From contig SEMN01000015.1 of assembly GCA_005408345.1 (NCBI GenBank), positions 2,330,001 through 2,394,000 of the forward strand: 64,000 nucleotides of DNA, read 5' to 3'. Position 1 is the first letter of the stretch, and every line of letters begins with the position of its first letter. Positions 38,620 to 49,723 of the stretch are shown piece after piece. A model generated the notes under the pieces. That model was not told the origin of the DNA. It saw nothing but the letters and a program-made list of their open reading frames with translations, and did no database searches. The translations under genes were made by a program, and so were the position numbers. The DNA comes from Macquaria australasica (Eukaryota > Chordata > Actinopteri > Centrarchiformes > Percichthyidae).

Positions 38620-38770
38620 TGAGATTCTTTATTAGAAAAGAGCGGCTGCAGGCCAGAAAGGTCATCGCTGTGACATCTCGGCTAGCCTTGCACTGCCGCC
38701 CGGATTGTCAGGTGAAATTACTGCGAGCCATTAATTGACATAAGGCAAAGGAGAGCGGGCAGGCAGACAA
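38620..38770. promoter_or_regulatory. Candidate conserved noncoding element
   Basis: A complex GC-balanced block (TGTGACATCTCGGC, CTGCCGCCCGGATTGTCAGG, GCCATTAATTGAC) directly before a GT microsatellite. It carries an AGGTCATCG half-site and an ATTAATTG core. Called from composition only. Confidence 0.28.
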
Positions 38771-38805
38771 GGCTGTGTTTGTTCCAGGATGACCCTGAGG
38801 TGCTG

Positions 38806-38810
<5 letters not shown>

Positions 38811-38844
<34 letters not shown>
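38811..38844. repeat. (GT)17 microsatellite
   Basis: Uninterrupted GT run. Confidence 0.95.
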
Positions 38845-38845
<1 letters not shown>

Positions 38846-39508
38846 TGTGTATGTCTTTATTCGGGTTAGCCTGTATCCACAACAGGGTTGTGTGCAGAGA
38901 GAGAGAAAGGGAGAGGGAGCTCAGTGGGTGGGGAGGTGCAAGGGAGGGCAGGATGGATGTGTTTGATGGTTGACCTGACTAGAAGATTGGGAGCAGGGAT
39001 CTGAGATCAGCTACACTGATTCTGCCTTGAGCAAACACACAAACACACAGGTATGTGTACAGACACAGATGTTGTGTACTACACATAACACATATCCAGA
39101 AATGCTCGCACACACTAATAAGCACTAAAACGAACAGACTCACTCCCCTTTAAAACTTTGAGAAGTCAACCACATTCACCTTTACACTAAATTCAAACAC
39201 AAGAAGATAAACCTTAAGTTAAAACATGCCACACACCACAGTGTGCTTGTATTGTAGCCTTAAACATGAAAACTTAGTTGATAAAGACAGATACACATGC
39301 ACACAGGTCAAAGCTTTTTCTCTACCACACTCACACAGAAATACACACCCAAATACAGAGATGGCATCCAGCCAATTTGCTCTCTGCAGCAAGCAGGTGA
39401 GCTGCCCTCTAGCCCTGGTCATTGACCTCTCCTCTGACCAAGTTCAGAGGTTAATCAAGTCCCTACCTGTCCTTGGATATGCTGAGCCTTACTTCTTGAC
39501 ACGACCAC

Positions 39509-39521
39509 AGGTCAAAGGTCG
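39509..39521 (+). promoter_or_regulatory. DR1-like motif AGGTCA-A-AGGTCG
   Basis: A direct repeat with one-base spacing and one mismatch in the second half-site. It is preceded by unremarkable intron sequence. Confidence 0.3.
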
Positions 39522-41499
39522 AATAAACCCTGTCTGTATAATTGCTTGTGGACCACAGATTGGGGCAAAGGGGTGAAGGTGACAAAGAGCAAAAACCCAG
39601 GCCCATAGAGAAACACAGTAGCGCCATGTCGAATACAATTACCAGTGTGTGTATGTGTGTGCTTGTGTGTCCATGTCTTAATGTTTATAATCAAGTTTTG
39701 GTGTGTGTGTGTGTGTGTATAGGTGTGTGCGCATGTACGTTAGTGAATCCTCAGGACATTTTGTAGTACGGTGTGTACACGGGGAAACAGGACATCATCT
39801 GCTAAACACAGACAAGGACAAGGATCTCAGCCGGCCCCTGTGGAAAGCTGCAGCTGGGAATAATGGGACTTGGAGAGGCAGGGCCTAAATAATGGATGCT
39901 CCTTCCTTTAGGAAACCCACTCTGTACAATCCACAACGGTCAGATCAGTATGTGACAATACAAGACCCCCTGTCTGTGTCACATTTGTCACCAAGAAACT
40001 GGAGACCACAATACTCTGAAGAGTCCTGCATCTGCACTGAAGATAGAAAAACTAAAGGTATGATATGCAAAGCAAAAATGGTAGGAAATTAAACACTGCC
40101 TTAAGTTGGAAACACTAGCACACTGAAGTGCCCCAATATTTTTCCTCCATTGTGGTATGATTGTGCCAAATGAATAATTGTAGAGAAAAGCAGAGAGGTG
40201 TGAATGCATTTGTCGTCCACCGGTCTCAATCATACAGGTCTCTCATTCTTGAAGTTGCACTGAAGCTGAATATGGAGGTAGAAAAAGAACAGAAGGAATA
40301 GCCTCAATCTGCTACTTCAAAATGCTATTGGAGTGAGGGCCTCTCTGTCTATCTCTCTCTCTGAACATTTGAGAAAAGAACAATGTGAGATTCTAAGGGG
40401 AAAAGCATAAAAAACTAAGAGAGAAAAGTATTCCAGTCATTTATAAAAATAAGTGGTGCTTAAAGAAAGGCGAAGCTCTGTTTTTTGTCCCCTTTGCTCT
40501 TTTTTCCCCCCCTTCTTCTTTCCAGGGCCTGCTGGCCTAATCCCAGCCAGCCAGCCTTGGGTGAACTCTTTGGAAGCTTCTTAAGCCCATGAATGTGCCT
40601 TTTGTTCCTGCCATTCCTCCGCTTGGCTGACAGAAAATAGCTAACTGGATTACTGCTAAAATTCAGAGTAAAGTGAACTCCCAAACTTCTATATGGCAAA
40701 GTGCTAAAAGAGCCCCCCCCCCCCAATCCTCATCAGCATCCCTCCGATCAGACTTTCTATCCTTCCATCCCTCCCTCTGTCCTCTCTTTCTCTCTGCCTC
40801 CTCCACCAACATACCCCTAAACATGGCCCAGTGGTGTGTGATCTGGGGGAGAGGAGAGGGATTAGATAAGGTTGAGAGGTTGCACACTATGAACCCAAGG
40901 CTAAAAAGTAAGAATCCTAAAAACAGTTAAGAGCTTATTAATGTGTGTAAGGAAGCGTATTAATCAACCCAACTCTATCTGGGGGCTGGTATGTGTGTGT
41001 GGGTGTATGTCAGTCTTTGTGAGTCAATGTAGTAAAAAAGAAAATGTACAAAGTAATTTTATGAGTCTCAAAGTTATAAATACAGAGCAAGACAGGTGGT
41101 AATTCAAGCTTATGGTATTTTTTGTGTTATGTTGGATTTCATTATATTACGAGGAGTAGAGGTATATATTTGAGTGTGTGTGTGTGTTTCTGAATGGCTG
41201 TGTGCAGGTGGTCTGGCAGCTCAGCGGGAGTTAGAGTGCGAGGTGTAGTGAAAAAAAAAAAGGTTTGTGTGTGTGTGTGTGTGTGTGAATGCACGTGTCT
41301 TGGGTGGGTGCTGTAAAAAAAAAGAAAAAAAAAAAGATGAAAACAGCCCTGCTAAAGAGGTTTGATTTGATCCACCACCCACCCCGACTAACAGAGGTGA
41401 AGTAGAACGATACAAACACACACACACAAATGTCAAAACCTTAGTTCTTCCACCTCCTTTACTCTTTAGTCTGCCAGTATGTGTGTGCCTTTGCATATC

Positions 41500-41502
<3 letters not shown>

Positions 41503-41533
<31 letters not shown>
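41503..41533. repeat. (GT)15 microsatellite
   Basis: Uninterrupted GT run. A second, shorter GT run lies at 41264-41287 after a poly-A stretch. Confidence 0.93.
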
Positions 41534-41535
<2 letters not shown>

Positions 41536-41645
41536 ACAGCTTACTCTGGGGCGGACAGAGGCAGAGCAGTGGAGAGTAAAGCAGTGCAGGAGGAGGCGTG
41601 GACGATAAAGGCGAGGTCATACACACTAACATCCTGCTGACTTCT

Positions 41646-41658
41646 GGGTCAAAGGTCA
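41646..41658 (+). promoter_or_regulatory. DR1 nuclear-receptor motif GGGTCA-A-AGGTCA
   Basis: Two direct half-sites separated by one base, differing from AGGTCA at one position only. DR1 is a known high-affinity site for COUP-TF, RXR and HNF4 receptors. Occupancy is unknown. Confidence 0.4.
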
Positions 41659-42560
41659 AAATTCAAGGGGCACCAACACAGGGCTAACCTGCTCACTCAT
41701 TAATCTTTATCCCGAGTCTTGCAATCCCTGCATCTAAGGACAAGTGTATTTGGCTGGAAAATCTAAACCTTCTACATGACCCCTACTTTTCTGGTTAATG
41801 AGGATAATTTTGTATTAGCCTGCTGGTCTGAAAAAACAGACATAGAAAGCAATTATTTTATCCATCTCTCTGTTCTAAAATGCCACAACAGTGAATACTG
41901 CCCTGGTAGGGAGCTCTAAATCAATTATCACAGAAAAGTGACTTGACATGGCACTGGGCTGGTGGGATATTCTCTTCTGTTATTCATTATGTTTACCATC
42001 CTGACTTCCATCTCATGGAGTTGTGAAAAGCCAAGACTGTTAAACTGCACAGTATTTCTGAGACAGTGCAGTCTCAAAAAGACACACCACTGCTGCATAC
42101 CGCCATTGTCTCAATGCATCTGACCCTGTCCAGCATGCATTATGCAGGCATGGGGAAAGCAAGCCAAGCCCAATATCAAGATGTGAATAATATCGCATGC
42201 TTCCTCATAGGATAAGGAAACATTGGTTGGGACTGTGTTAACAATCTCACACTGCTAACGTTACTGAGTGTTAAAGATTTCTGGCAAGAGGACGGGAGTA
42301 GGAGAAGAGATACATGTATACGGAGAAAAAGAGAAATGGAGAAAAAGAGGTCATTATGTGATATGAGAATCATTTAAGTTATACCTTAAAAATAAAACAA
42401 GTTATTACACTCCTATCCATGTATGTCGAACAAAACGTAGATGACATTAACACATGCATATATCCATGTACACACACACACAGCTGGGATATGATATAAC
42501 AAACTCACATGCAATAAGCATTGGATTTTTAATATTAATTTGGTACAGCTTAAAATAAAA

Positions 42561-42582
42561 CATATATATATATATATATATG
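42561..42582. repeat. (TA)10 microsatellite
   Basis: Alternating TA run with CA and TG edges. Confidence 0.9.
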
Positions 42583-43439
42583 AGTGACAGCAGATGCAAG
42601 TTAGTTTGACTACGTCACTGTGAACGACATGATGGATTATTTACCATAAGACCTGCTTAGTGTAAAGCAAGTTCATCAGTTGTATGATGGAGAAACCAGC
42701 ACACATGTAAAGTGTGATAGAGTAAGATAGAACTGCAGCTAATTATCCCTTATTAGAGTGTGTGTAAAGGTACTGCCAGGGGGGTGAGAAAAAAAAAAAC
42801 CCTGCGTTGACAGCTCACACACCGCCCGCTAGTCCCACAGCAGCCCTAACTCTTGTCAGACACCAGAGACTGATGTATTTCTCACACACACACACACATG
42901 CACAAACACCCACCCACACACACGCATTGCTGTGACGCTACTGCCATCAACCAAAGTAAGACACAGATAATCGATGAGGACACTCTTCTCATATGAAACC
43001 GTGTGATGGGAAAAAGTCTAGCTCGTGCAATTAATCTTTAAAATCTTAATGAATGAGAGCTTTTAAGAAAGGGAAAAAAAAATTGGCTGGACCCTATTGA
43101 AGTGACAAATTATGAATTTTGTTGGCAGGGATGAAACAAAAGACATCTATGAAGAGGACAACATTGTTTAATTTCTCATTACTTTGGCCATATTTATTTT
43201 CACAATGGAACTAGATTTATGGAAAGGGTCGCTTCCTTTGTTTGACCACAAGGTAAACTGGCCGAGCTAGGTGCCTTGAGCCGTGTGCGTGTGTGTATGT
43301 GCATGTGTGTATATGTGTGTGTGTATGATTACGGGGTGTACGGTCAGTGTAGCACGATAAGAATGTTGCCGTGTGTTTGCAGACTGTGTGTTGGGGAGAT
43401 AATAATCCCAGCGGTCAACAAGAGTGAAGGGCCAGAGCT

Positions 43440-43955
43440 ACACTGACCAGCCCACCATCTGAGAGAGAAAAAGAGAGTGAGGGAAAGAGGGAGAGGGAGA
43501 GGGAGAGAGGGAGGTAGCCATGTGGTTAACACTTGCTCACTGAGAGGCGACTGGAGCACGGCCAACCTCTTCACACACAGGCTGACCACACAAGAGCCTC
43601 TCTTTCTCCCTCTGCCTCCCATCCTTCCCTTCATCCCTTGTTACCTAACATTTCCTTCCCTAGCTTCCTCAGCTGGCCGCCTCCCACCTTCCTCCTCCCC
43701 GCACCTTCTTGCCTCTTTTGTCTCTTCCAAACTTGCCCAAATTCCTCCCTCCCATTTTCTCACCTATGTCTCTTCTCCTACCTCCTCCCACGACCCTAAA
43801 CCGTCACTCTGTCCACCTCCCCCATCATGTCTGCTTTTGATGAACATCTATCCTTCTGTGCCTCCGCCTCGGCTCTCCAAACACTTCCTTCCTGCCTTCC
43901 TTTTCTGTCTCTCCTCCCTCTCTCCATCCGTTTGTCCCTCCCTCCCTCTCCGACT
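43440..43955. repeat. Purine tract switching to a pyrimidine tract
   Basis: GA/GGGA-rich purine sequence at about 43457-43515 is followed by a C/T-rich run from about 43590 to 43950 that reaches the fam172a exon donor at 43958. In the transcript the intron therefore starts with roughly 360 purine-rich bases. Confidence 0.7.
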
Positions 43956-43958
43956 TAC

Positions 43959-44177
43959 CCGTATAGGGATCCGTTCGGTCTCTGTCTCCTTCTGCGGGTT
44001 ACGGTACTTCTCATAAAATTCTCTCTTCTTTTTGCCCTCTTTATCATCTTTGCGTTCCCTCTTTTCAGCAGGTTCGTCCAAGGGTTCAGTAGGAGAAGGC
44101 AGGGGAGAGGACTTGGCTGGCTTCTCCACCTCCAGGTAGTTCTCGTTGGGGTTGAGCACCATCACACCGTAGCCCTC
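43959..44177 (-). CDS. fam172a: FAM172A/ARB2A internal exon (EGYGV to IPIR)
   Basis: This is a coding exon of 219 bases, 73 codons, phase 0 at both ends. Read on the minus strand it starts EGYGVMVLNPNENYLEVEK, includes EPAEKRERKDDKEGKKKRE and FYEKYRNPQ, and ends ERIPIR. These segments match vertebrate FAM172A closely (VLNPNENY, EPAEKRERKD and FYEKYRNPQ are hallmark stretches). The acceptor is TTTTAG after a pyrimidine-rich run, and the donor is GTAAGT directly after the CGG codon at 43959. FAM172A is an Arb2-domain protein reported to act in the nucleus with AGO2 and chromatin factors on co-transcriptional splicing. The basic cluster KRERKDDKEGKKKR (about residues 39-52 of the exon) resembles a bipartite nuclear localisation signal. 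The linker AKSSPLPSPTEPLDE is serine/proline-rich and looks less conserved than the rest. A minus-strand reading frame runs through the donor into intron, so the exon end is set by the splice site and by continuity with the next exon. Confidence 0.95.
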
Positions 44178-46973
44178 CTAAAACAGATACGAAACAGAAG
44201 TCAGTGTATTAGAGCCATGGCATCGGCATCATCTACATCAGATTCTGTTCATAATAAGTCTTTAGCATTTTTGATATTTTATATATTCATTGATTTCTAT
44301 GCAACTATCTATATCTACGTGGTATAATATCACAGTGTATTTGTATAGACGTTTTTTTGTAACAAAGTGATTTGTAATTAAAAATAAAACTTAAAAAATT
44401 ATCCAGGTTGAGAAGACAAAAGGCATCAAAAAAGAGCAGCTAAATGTCTATAGAGGAGAGGACTCTATCTATAGTATATAAATAAAACACTGCATCTTCA
44501 GATAGAGAGAGGTAGAGAGCATTGCAGATATGTGAGTGAGAGAGAGAAATCTGTAGAAAATCTAATAATTTTTGTTGTTACATTTGAAAATGCCGTTGAC
44601 AGAACTGTTTTTTGGTGTTTGTTCTTATTTTTACTTTCATAAAAAGATGAAATTAACTTCGTCAAACCTGCTAGGGAAAGTTGATATAACACATGATAAT
44701 TTCTGCAACATTGAAGCTCAGAAACTTTCCTCTAAGTCTGGTAGTGGCTCATGGTGTTTAAGAAAAAGCTCGGTAGTGGATATTTATGAGCAAATAATAC
44801 CGTAACAACACTTAAAAGACAGATTGTGAGATGACTGGGGGAAAGATGCAAATCCAGACTGAAAGAAATGGCAGAGAAAGAGACAGAGGAGAGAGTGTCA
44901 CTGCAGGGACAAGCCTGAGAAGTAACTGGGGGATTGGAATTCAGCTACGGTGGTTTCAGTCGGAGAGTAGCATTTAGTGACTCCAAAGGCCATGTGTCAC
45001 TTAATATCAAACCCAATCGATCCCACCATCACTCAACAATAGAGTTAGCTGCAACTGCACACGGATCTGAGTATGTGCATGTGTTTGTGCAGACAGCACT
45101 ATAAAGATAGAACTCTAAATTAAGCTTAGAACATTTTCACATGAAAACAATATGTGAATTCATGTTAATAATAATCAGTACACTACTTCAAAATGCCAAA
45201 AATGAAAAGAAGAGTTGAAAAGAGGAAAAATGTATGAGAAAAGAATCCCAAGTGGTTATAATAAGAAAGAATGACAGAGGGGAAATGTATTGTGGAGAAA
45301 AGGAAGTTTTCTTGTAGCCTTTAGTGACTTCTTCAACTTGGAAGCCATTTTAATTAACTGTGTTTATTGTCCCAAGCACTCTGAAACTAAAGCAGGAAAT
45401 GGAGGGATTCCTGTTTCACTTTGGTTGTGCTTTTCACACACACAACCCCCATTGTGAAAACACATACACACACCCCAAGACTCAAACTTACAGGTCTATG
45501 CCTGTGCAAACACACACACAAACACACATACACACAAAAGACACACACTAAGGAGTACGAAAAAACATCAGTGCTGACAAAAAGACCTTTAGGAGATGTG
45601 ATAGGGATTTAAGAGAGGCAGCGTCGCTCAGCTTCCTCTGCAAAACTCCATCACACACACTGTCTTCTCAAGGCGGCACGTCTCCTCTTCCTTAATAAGT
45701 GTTAACACAATGTGCTTGTCTTCCGTTGACGCAGCATGAGTGTGTGTCCCTCCAGTGCCCATCGACATCAAACCTGCCACACACCCCTTCCCTTAGCACC
45801 TGCCGTGTGTTGACAACGGCAAAATGACACTTTCTCACTTATTCAGATTATAAAATTAGTCTGATTCTCACTCCTTTTCAAATACAGACAGGGCCCTCGT
45901 TCCCTCGTTGGACATATTTTTAAAGTAAAACTCATCATTAATGTAAAGATAATTAACTTAAGAAAATATTTTTAAGTGAGAAGAAATTTGGACATGATCA
46001 AATTGCTACTTATTACATTTATGAAAACTGAAAATTCAACAAATGTATTTTGAAATTCTAATTTCAGCTTTAAAGAATTTTCTGCTACATAATTGCATCT
46101 GCATGATGATGGAATGAAGTTTACTATTTTACTCCAAGGCACAGCAAGTCTAATGGTAATTTAGCAAGTGATTTATGACTTTAAAAAACTACATGCCCAC
46201 GTTATAGTTTGTATGCAAATTCTAGGTAGATGATGTTTCTCCAAACCTGGATTTTTATTAGTCTGTGTGTGTATGCATGTGTATGTAAAGCAGAAAAAGT
46301 GAAGTTGGAGAGGAAATGGATGGGGATCTATTAGGGAGACTTAATTCATCCTTCAGACATCACAGCGACATTTGCACACAAATACAGAAGTTCAGACACG
46401 CGAGCGCACATTCAGACAGATGGATCGCTGGATGAAAAAGAAATAGGAGCAGGTGAGGTAAAAAGACAGCGGAAGAGACAGAGGGAGACAAAGAGGGGAG
46501 AAAGAGTGACAAGCCGAAAGGAGAGATATAGACAGATAGCACAATGATAAGACAAAGATGGATAGAGAAGGGAGGAGAGACAGAGAGATGTAGTCTAACC
46601 AGATCCACACCAGCTTTGTGCCACTGCCCACTGGTGGCAGCCTGATAAAATAACTGACAAGACCAGTTCAGCCTATGGCAGCAACATCATAAACACAAGA
46701 TAATTGTAAATCAATAAATGATCAAATTCAATACTGATAAATGAAATGTTTATATGAAAAAACTAAACAATGACAAAATGAAAAGCACACTGCGCTGTCA
46801 ACAAATTTCCCTTAGACAAGAGGACAGAATGACAGAAAAAAAAAACAAAGCAGGAAAAGCCTCTTGCACTTGGCCATATCACATCACTTTGTGTGCATTT
46901 CTCCTTTCCTCTAATCCTGGTTCACAAGGCCAGGAGTTAATGGTTTAGCAACACTGGCCCACGTGTTCCGATG

Positions 46974-47140
46974 CTAACCCTGCTGGCCTACAACCATGTT
47001 TAGTCTTCAGTGCTCTTACCCTAACCCTCACTGGTCAATAACCCTTCCTGGCCTTAAGCATACTATTGGTAACCTCAAGTGGCCCTGTTCCTAGCCTTTA
47101 GCGTCCTTGTGCTAACCCTGAGTGGCCTATAGCCTATGGC
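46974..47140. repeat. Degenerate CTAACCCT/TGGCC repeat block
   Basis: Five imperfect copies of a (C)TAACCCT(C)...TGGCC motif start at about 46974, 47021, 47039, 47070 and 47112. Spacing is irregular. The copy at 47021 reads CCCTAACCCT, like one and a half vertebrate telomere units, but too short to be an interstitial telomere array. Confidence 0.4.
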
Positions 47141-47769
47141 CTTTCCTTTGGAGAGGCTAACACACCTAACCGAGCTAACAGTGCTAACCCTTTCAGCTGT
47201 CCAGTCACCCAGAAGGACATCGCTGTAAAGGAGACCAGTGTCGCTGGCGTACTTAGTCTGGAGGAGCAGGGCTGCTGAGTTCACCTCTATGTCGGAAACC
47301 ATCATTTATTTGAACACTGAGAGGTCTGTGTTGGTGTCAGGACAACATTGCTCTCCCTGTCCAGACACTTCCTCCTCTTATTCTTCTCTCCATCAACCAA
47401 ATATACAACAATGAGTCTGGTGTTGGTGGACTGAGTACAACAAAGCAATTGGAGAAAAAAAATTCTAAACACTTCAATTTCAACTTAAACTGAAATTTAT
47501 AAATGTGATTCTTGTATTTTTTTCTTATGTAAAAAAGATTATAACTTTATACTGAGATTGTCTAATTGTATATACCAAACCTATCTACATAAAAAAATAA
47601 CAAATCTTTTAGAAGAAAAAAGCATGATATTCAAATTAAACAGCACAATGTCAATGCTATCCCCAAATCCCACAGAACTAATTTCTCCCACAGAGCTAAT
47701 GTTCATCATCCTAGTCTTTGCCTTGTTTTGTGACAGCTAAATCTCTCCATACATCTCGCCATACACCCT

Positions 47770-48100
47770 TGTAGAGTTAGGTCATTCGGTCTTTGTGTTT
47801 TTAGCTAACTGTTAAGTCTCTCCCACACACATACACACACACTGGATACACCTGCTAAATCTGATCTTTGTGTTGTGATGTGCTGTCAAAGTGTGAATCT
47901 TACACAAATGCACATTGCAAACCTCGGGTCACCCCGCTTTTTATACCACTAAATCTCTCTCTCACACATTGCTAACATCGGGTCACTTTGCCTTTGTCCT
48001 ATACACACAGACCGCCTCAAATGAAAAACACACACACGGTCCTCTAGCGCTGGGTCAGTCTTGTCTTTCTACTGCAGTATGCAGGCTAAGTCTCTTCCCA
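47770..48100. repeat. Degenerate tandem repeat, unit near 54-73 bp
   Basis: The motif GGTCA, followed after a few bases by a CTTTG- or CTTT-containing segment, recurs at 47780, 47927, 47981 and 48053. It alternates with AAATCTCTC/AAGTCTCTC and CACACA segments. Spacings are 147, 54 and 72 bases, consistent with a diverged unit of about 70 bases, one copy boundary being lost. A related AAATCTCTC segment lies just before at 47740. Confidence 0.5.
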
Positions 48101-48154
48101 TGCCCTGTGGGTGCCCCTGTGCCACCACCACACTGAGTCCCTGCCCTGGGGCCA

Positions 48155-48350
48155 GCGGTCAAGAGGGTCGCCCCGACCCCTCTAAGGGGGGGCACCCCGA
48201 CCCCCATCACCCCGCTACGGACGCTCCTTAGCGGTTCTTTGTCGGCCTGTCCCGCACCAGATAGCACAACAAAGGGTGCCGCTGCTACGGAAACCAGAGC
48301 TTGTCTCATCATCGAGATGAAACCCTTCCTCCGTCATTGCCCGATCGCCC
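48155..48350. other. CpG-rich patch
   Basis: About 16 CpG dinucleotides can be counted in roughly 200 bases, far above the surrounding intron. Two near-copies of a CACCCCGACCCC-like segment lie at about 48167 and 48192, the first inside the inverted repeat GGGTCG/CGACCC. A minus-strand open frame across it is glycine/alanine/arginine-rich and not recognised. It may be a small CpG island, an alternative promoter or a GC-rich repeat fragment. Confidence 0.4.
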
Positions 48351-49692
48351 CACATGCAGCATTGTGAAGCTCTTAAAAAACCCAAATTCTCTTTACTATC
48401 TGCAAGGCATTGAGAAACCATTTAATAAAAATATATATGAAGCTGCGATATAAATATGATGATATTAAGCATTACTTGTGACTTATTATTACAATACTGG
48501 AGCCATACTGCGCTGTCTTAACAATAATGTCAATACTCTTTGAAGACAATGATGTGCCCTCTTTACGGTCAAATTAGATGCCGCTTGTCCACTAGAACTT
48601 TGATGGTAACAGATCATTATTTTCCCTTCCAGTCGCATTATGTGAAAATAAAGTGGATAGCGTGTGTGTGTGTGTGTGTGTGAGTGAGTACACAAGTGCG
48701 AGGGAGAGTAAATAAGATGTCCCTTTAAGACAGCAGCACCTCTATTTTTCTAGTGGCGTTGTAATGAAATGAAATGTGTCTAATGTGCGGGAGCGGGAGA
48801 GAGGCGGCCGGAGTGAGAGGGTGTTTCATCTGTGCGTGTGGAGCTCAGCGAAGCTTTGATGTGAGAGCTCTCATGTAGTGAGCAGGGCTTTGGGCACAGG
48901 GAAAAGGACAGCACTTGACAGGTACAAAGCATGGCTGATAGCGGTCACGGGTGCATGCAGTGAGGAAAGTGAATGGTATGGTTGCGTGAATTTGAGGTTG
49001 TATGTGTGGCTGTTTACTGAATAGGAGCATATAAATGCTCTTCTTCACATTGCACGTGCACTATATTTTAGCGCATTTATGTATCCGCGCGCATGCATCT
49101 TACATCTCAAGAATCAGTCTATAGGTGTCCATTGAAATTGGATCTCAGCAGCTTAATTTAATAGTTTTCATGTCGGGGGACTGTTAGGATCAGGGCAAAC
49201 GGCGCTCCCTTTTCTCAACAGCCTTCGCTCCACTTCCTTGTTTCAGCAATACGCAGCTCCCGATTCGCTACTCAGGCTTGACTGACAAGGGGGAAAGGGT
49301 CACCCAGCATGGCATACCCAATAAGAGGAGGAGGAGGGGAGGGATGTCTGCAGGCTACAGTCGGGTTTGAGATCTGAACGAAGCACAATGGCTGACCGAG
49401 AAGAAAGGCTAAGTTGGAAAATAAGCGAGAGCAATGCATTGGCGTCACAATTTGTTTGCAGTTTGGCTGAAGCGACATCAAATACAAGTAAAAAACTGTT
49501 TACAGGAAGGAGGAAGGCAGACTCAATAAAGAGGTATGAAGGAGCTGAGGGGGAAGGTAAATACTGTAATAACAAGTACACTCTAGCTCTCCCTCTCTGT
49601 CAGGGCCACCCTGCTCCGTGTGACCTTGTCTGTCTCCGTCTCTACGTGAGTTTTTTTTGCATGCAGGGCCCCTTTATCCATCCGATCCCCCT

Positions 49693-49715
<23 letters not shown>
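49693..49715. repeat. (CT)n microsatellite running into poly-T
   Basis: About 11 CT units followed by nine T. Confidence 0.9.

Positions 49716-49723
<8 letters not shown>

Larger units (their letters stand above)
33666..43958 (-). other. Intron, 10.3 kb
   Basis: No further exon is recognised. Contents: CA/GT runs (34551-34580, 36992-37024, 37630-37671, 38811-38844, 41264-41287, 41503-41533), a TA run at 42561-42582, a 12-base C run at 40713-40724, complex stretches near 35840-36010 and 38620-38770, two DR1-like nuclear-receptor motifs (39509-39521 and 41646-41658), and a sharp purine-to-pyrimidine switch at 43440-43955 just downstream of the exon donor in the transcript. Confidence 0.7.
1234..44177 (-). 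other. fam172a: Visible part of the fam172a transcription unit (four exons, three full introns)
   Basis: The gene body runs from high to low coordinates. Exons of 219, 120, 117 and 85 bases are separated by introns of 10293, 25366 and 6744 bases, all three in phase 0. Joined, they give 180 residues with no stop or frameshift, about the middle and C-terminal half of a protein of a little over 400 residues. The gene is therefore partial because of the window limits, not because of damage. No promoter, 5' UTR, polyadenylation signal or 3' UTR can be assigned. I see no second gene nested on either strand. Confidence 0.9.

Noticed and set aside
43477..44327. Plus-strand open frames of 179 and 166 codons
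   Set aside because: They are translations of a C/T-rich tract and the antisense of the real fam172a exon at 43959-44177.
48055..48312. 85-codon minus-strand frame over the CpG-rich patch
   Set aside because: G/A/R-rich product explained by base composition; no family match.
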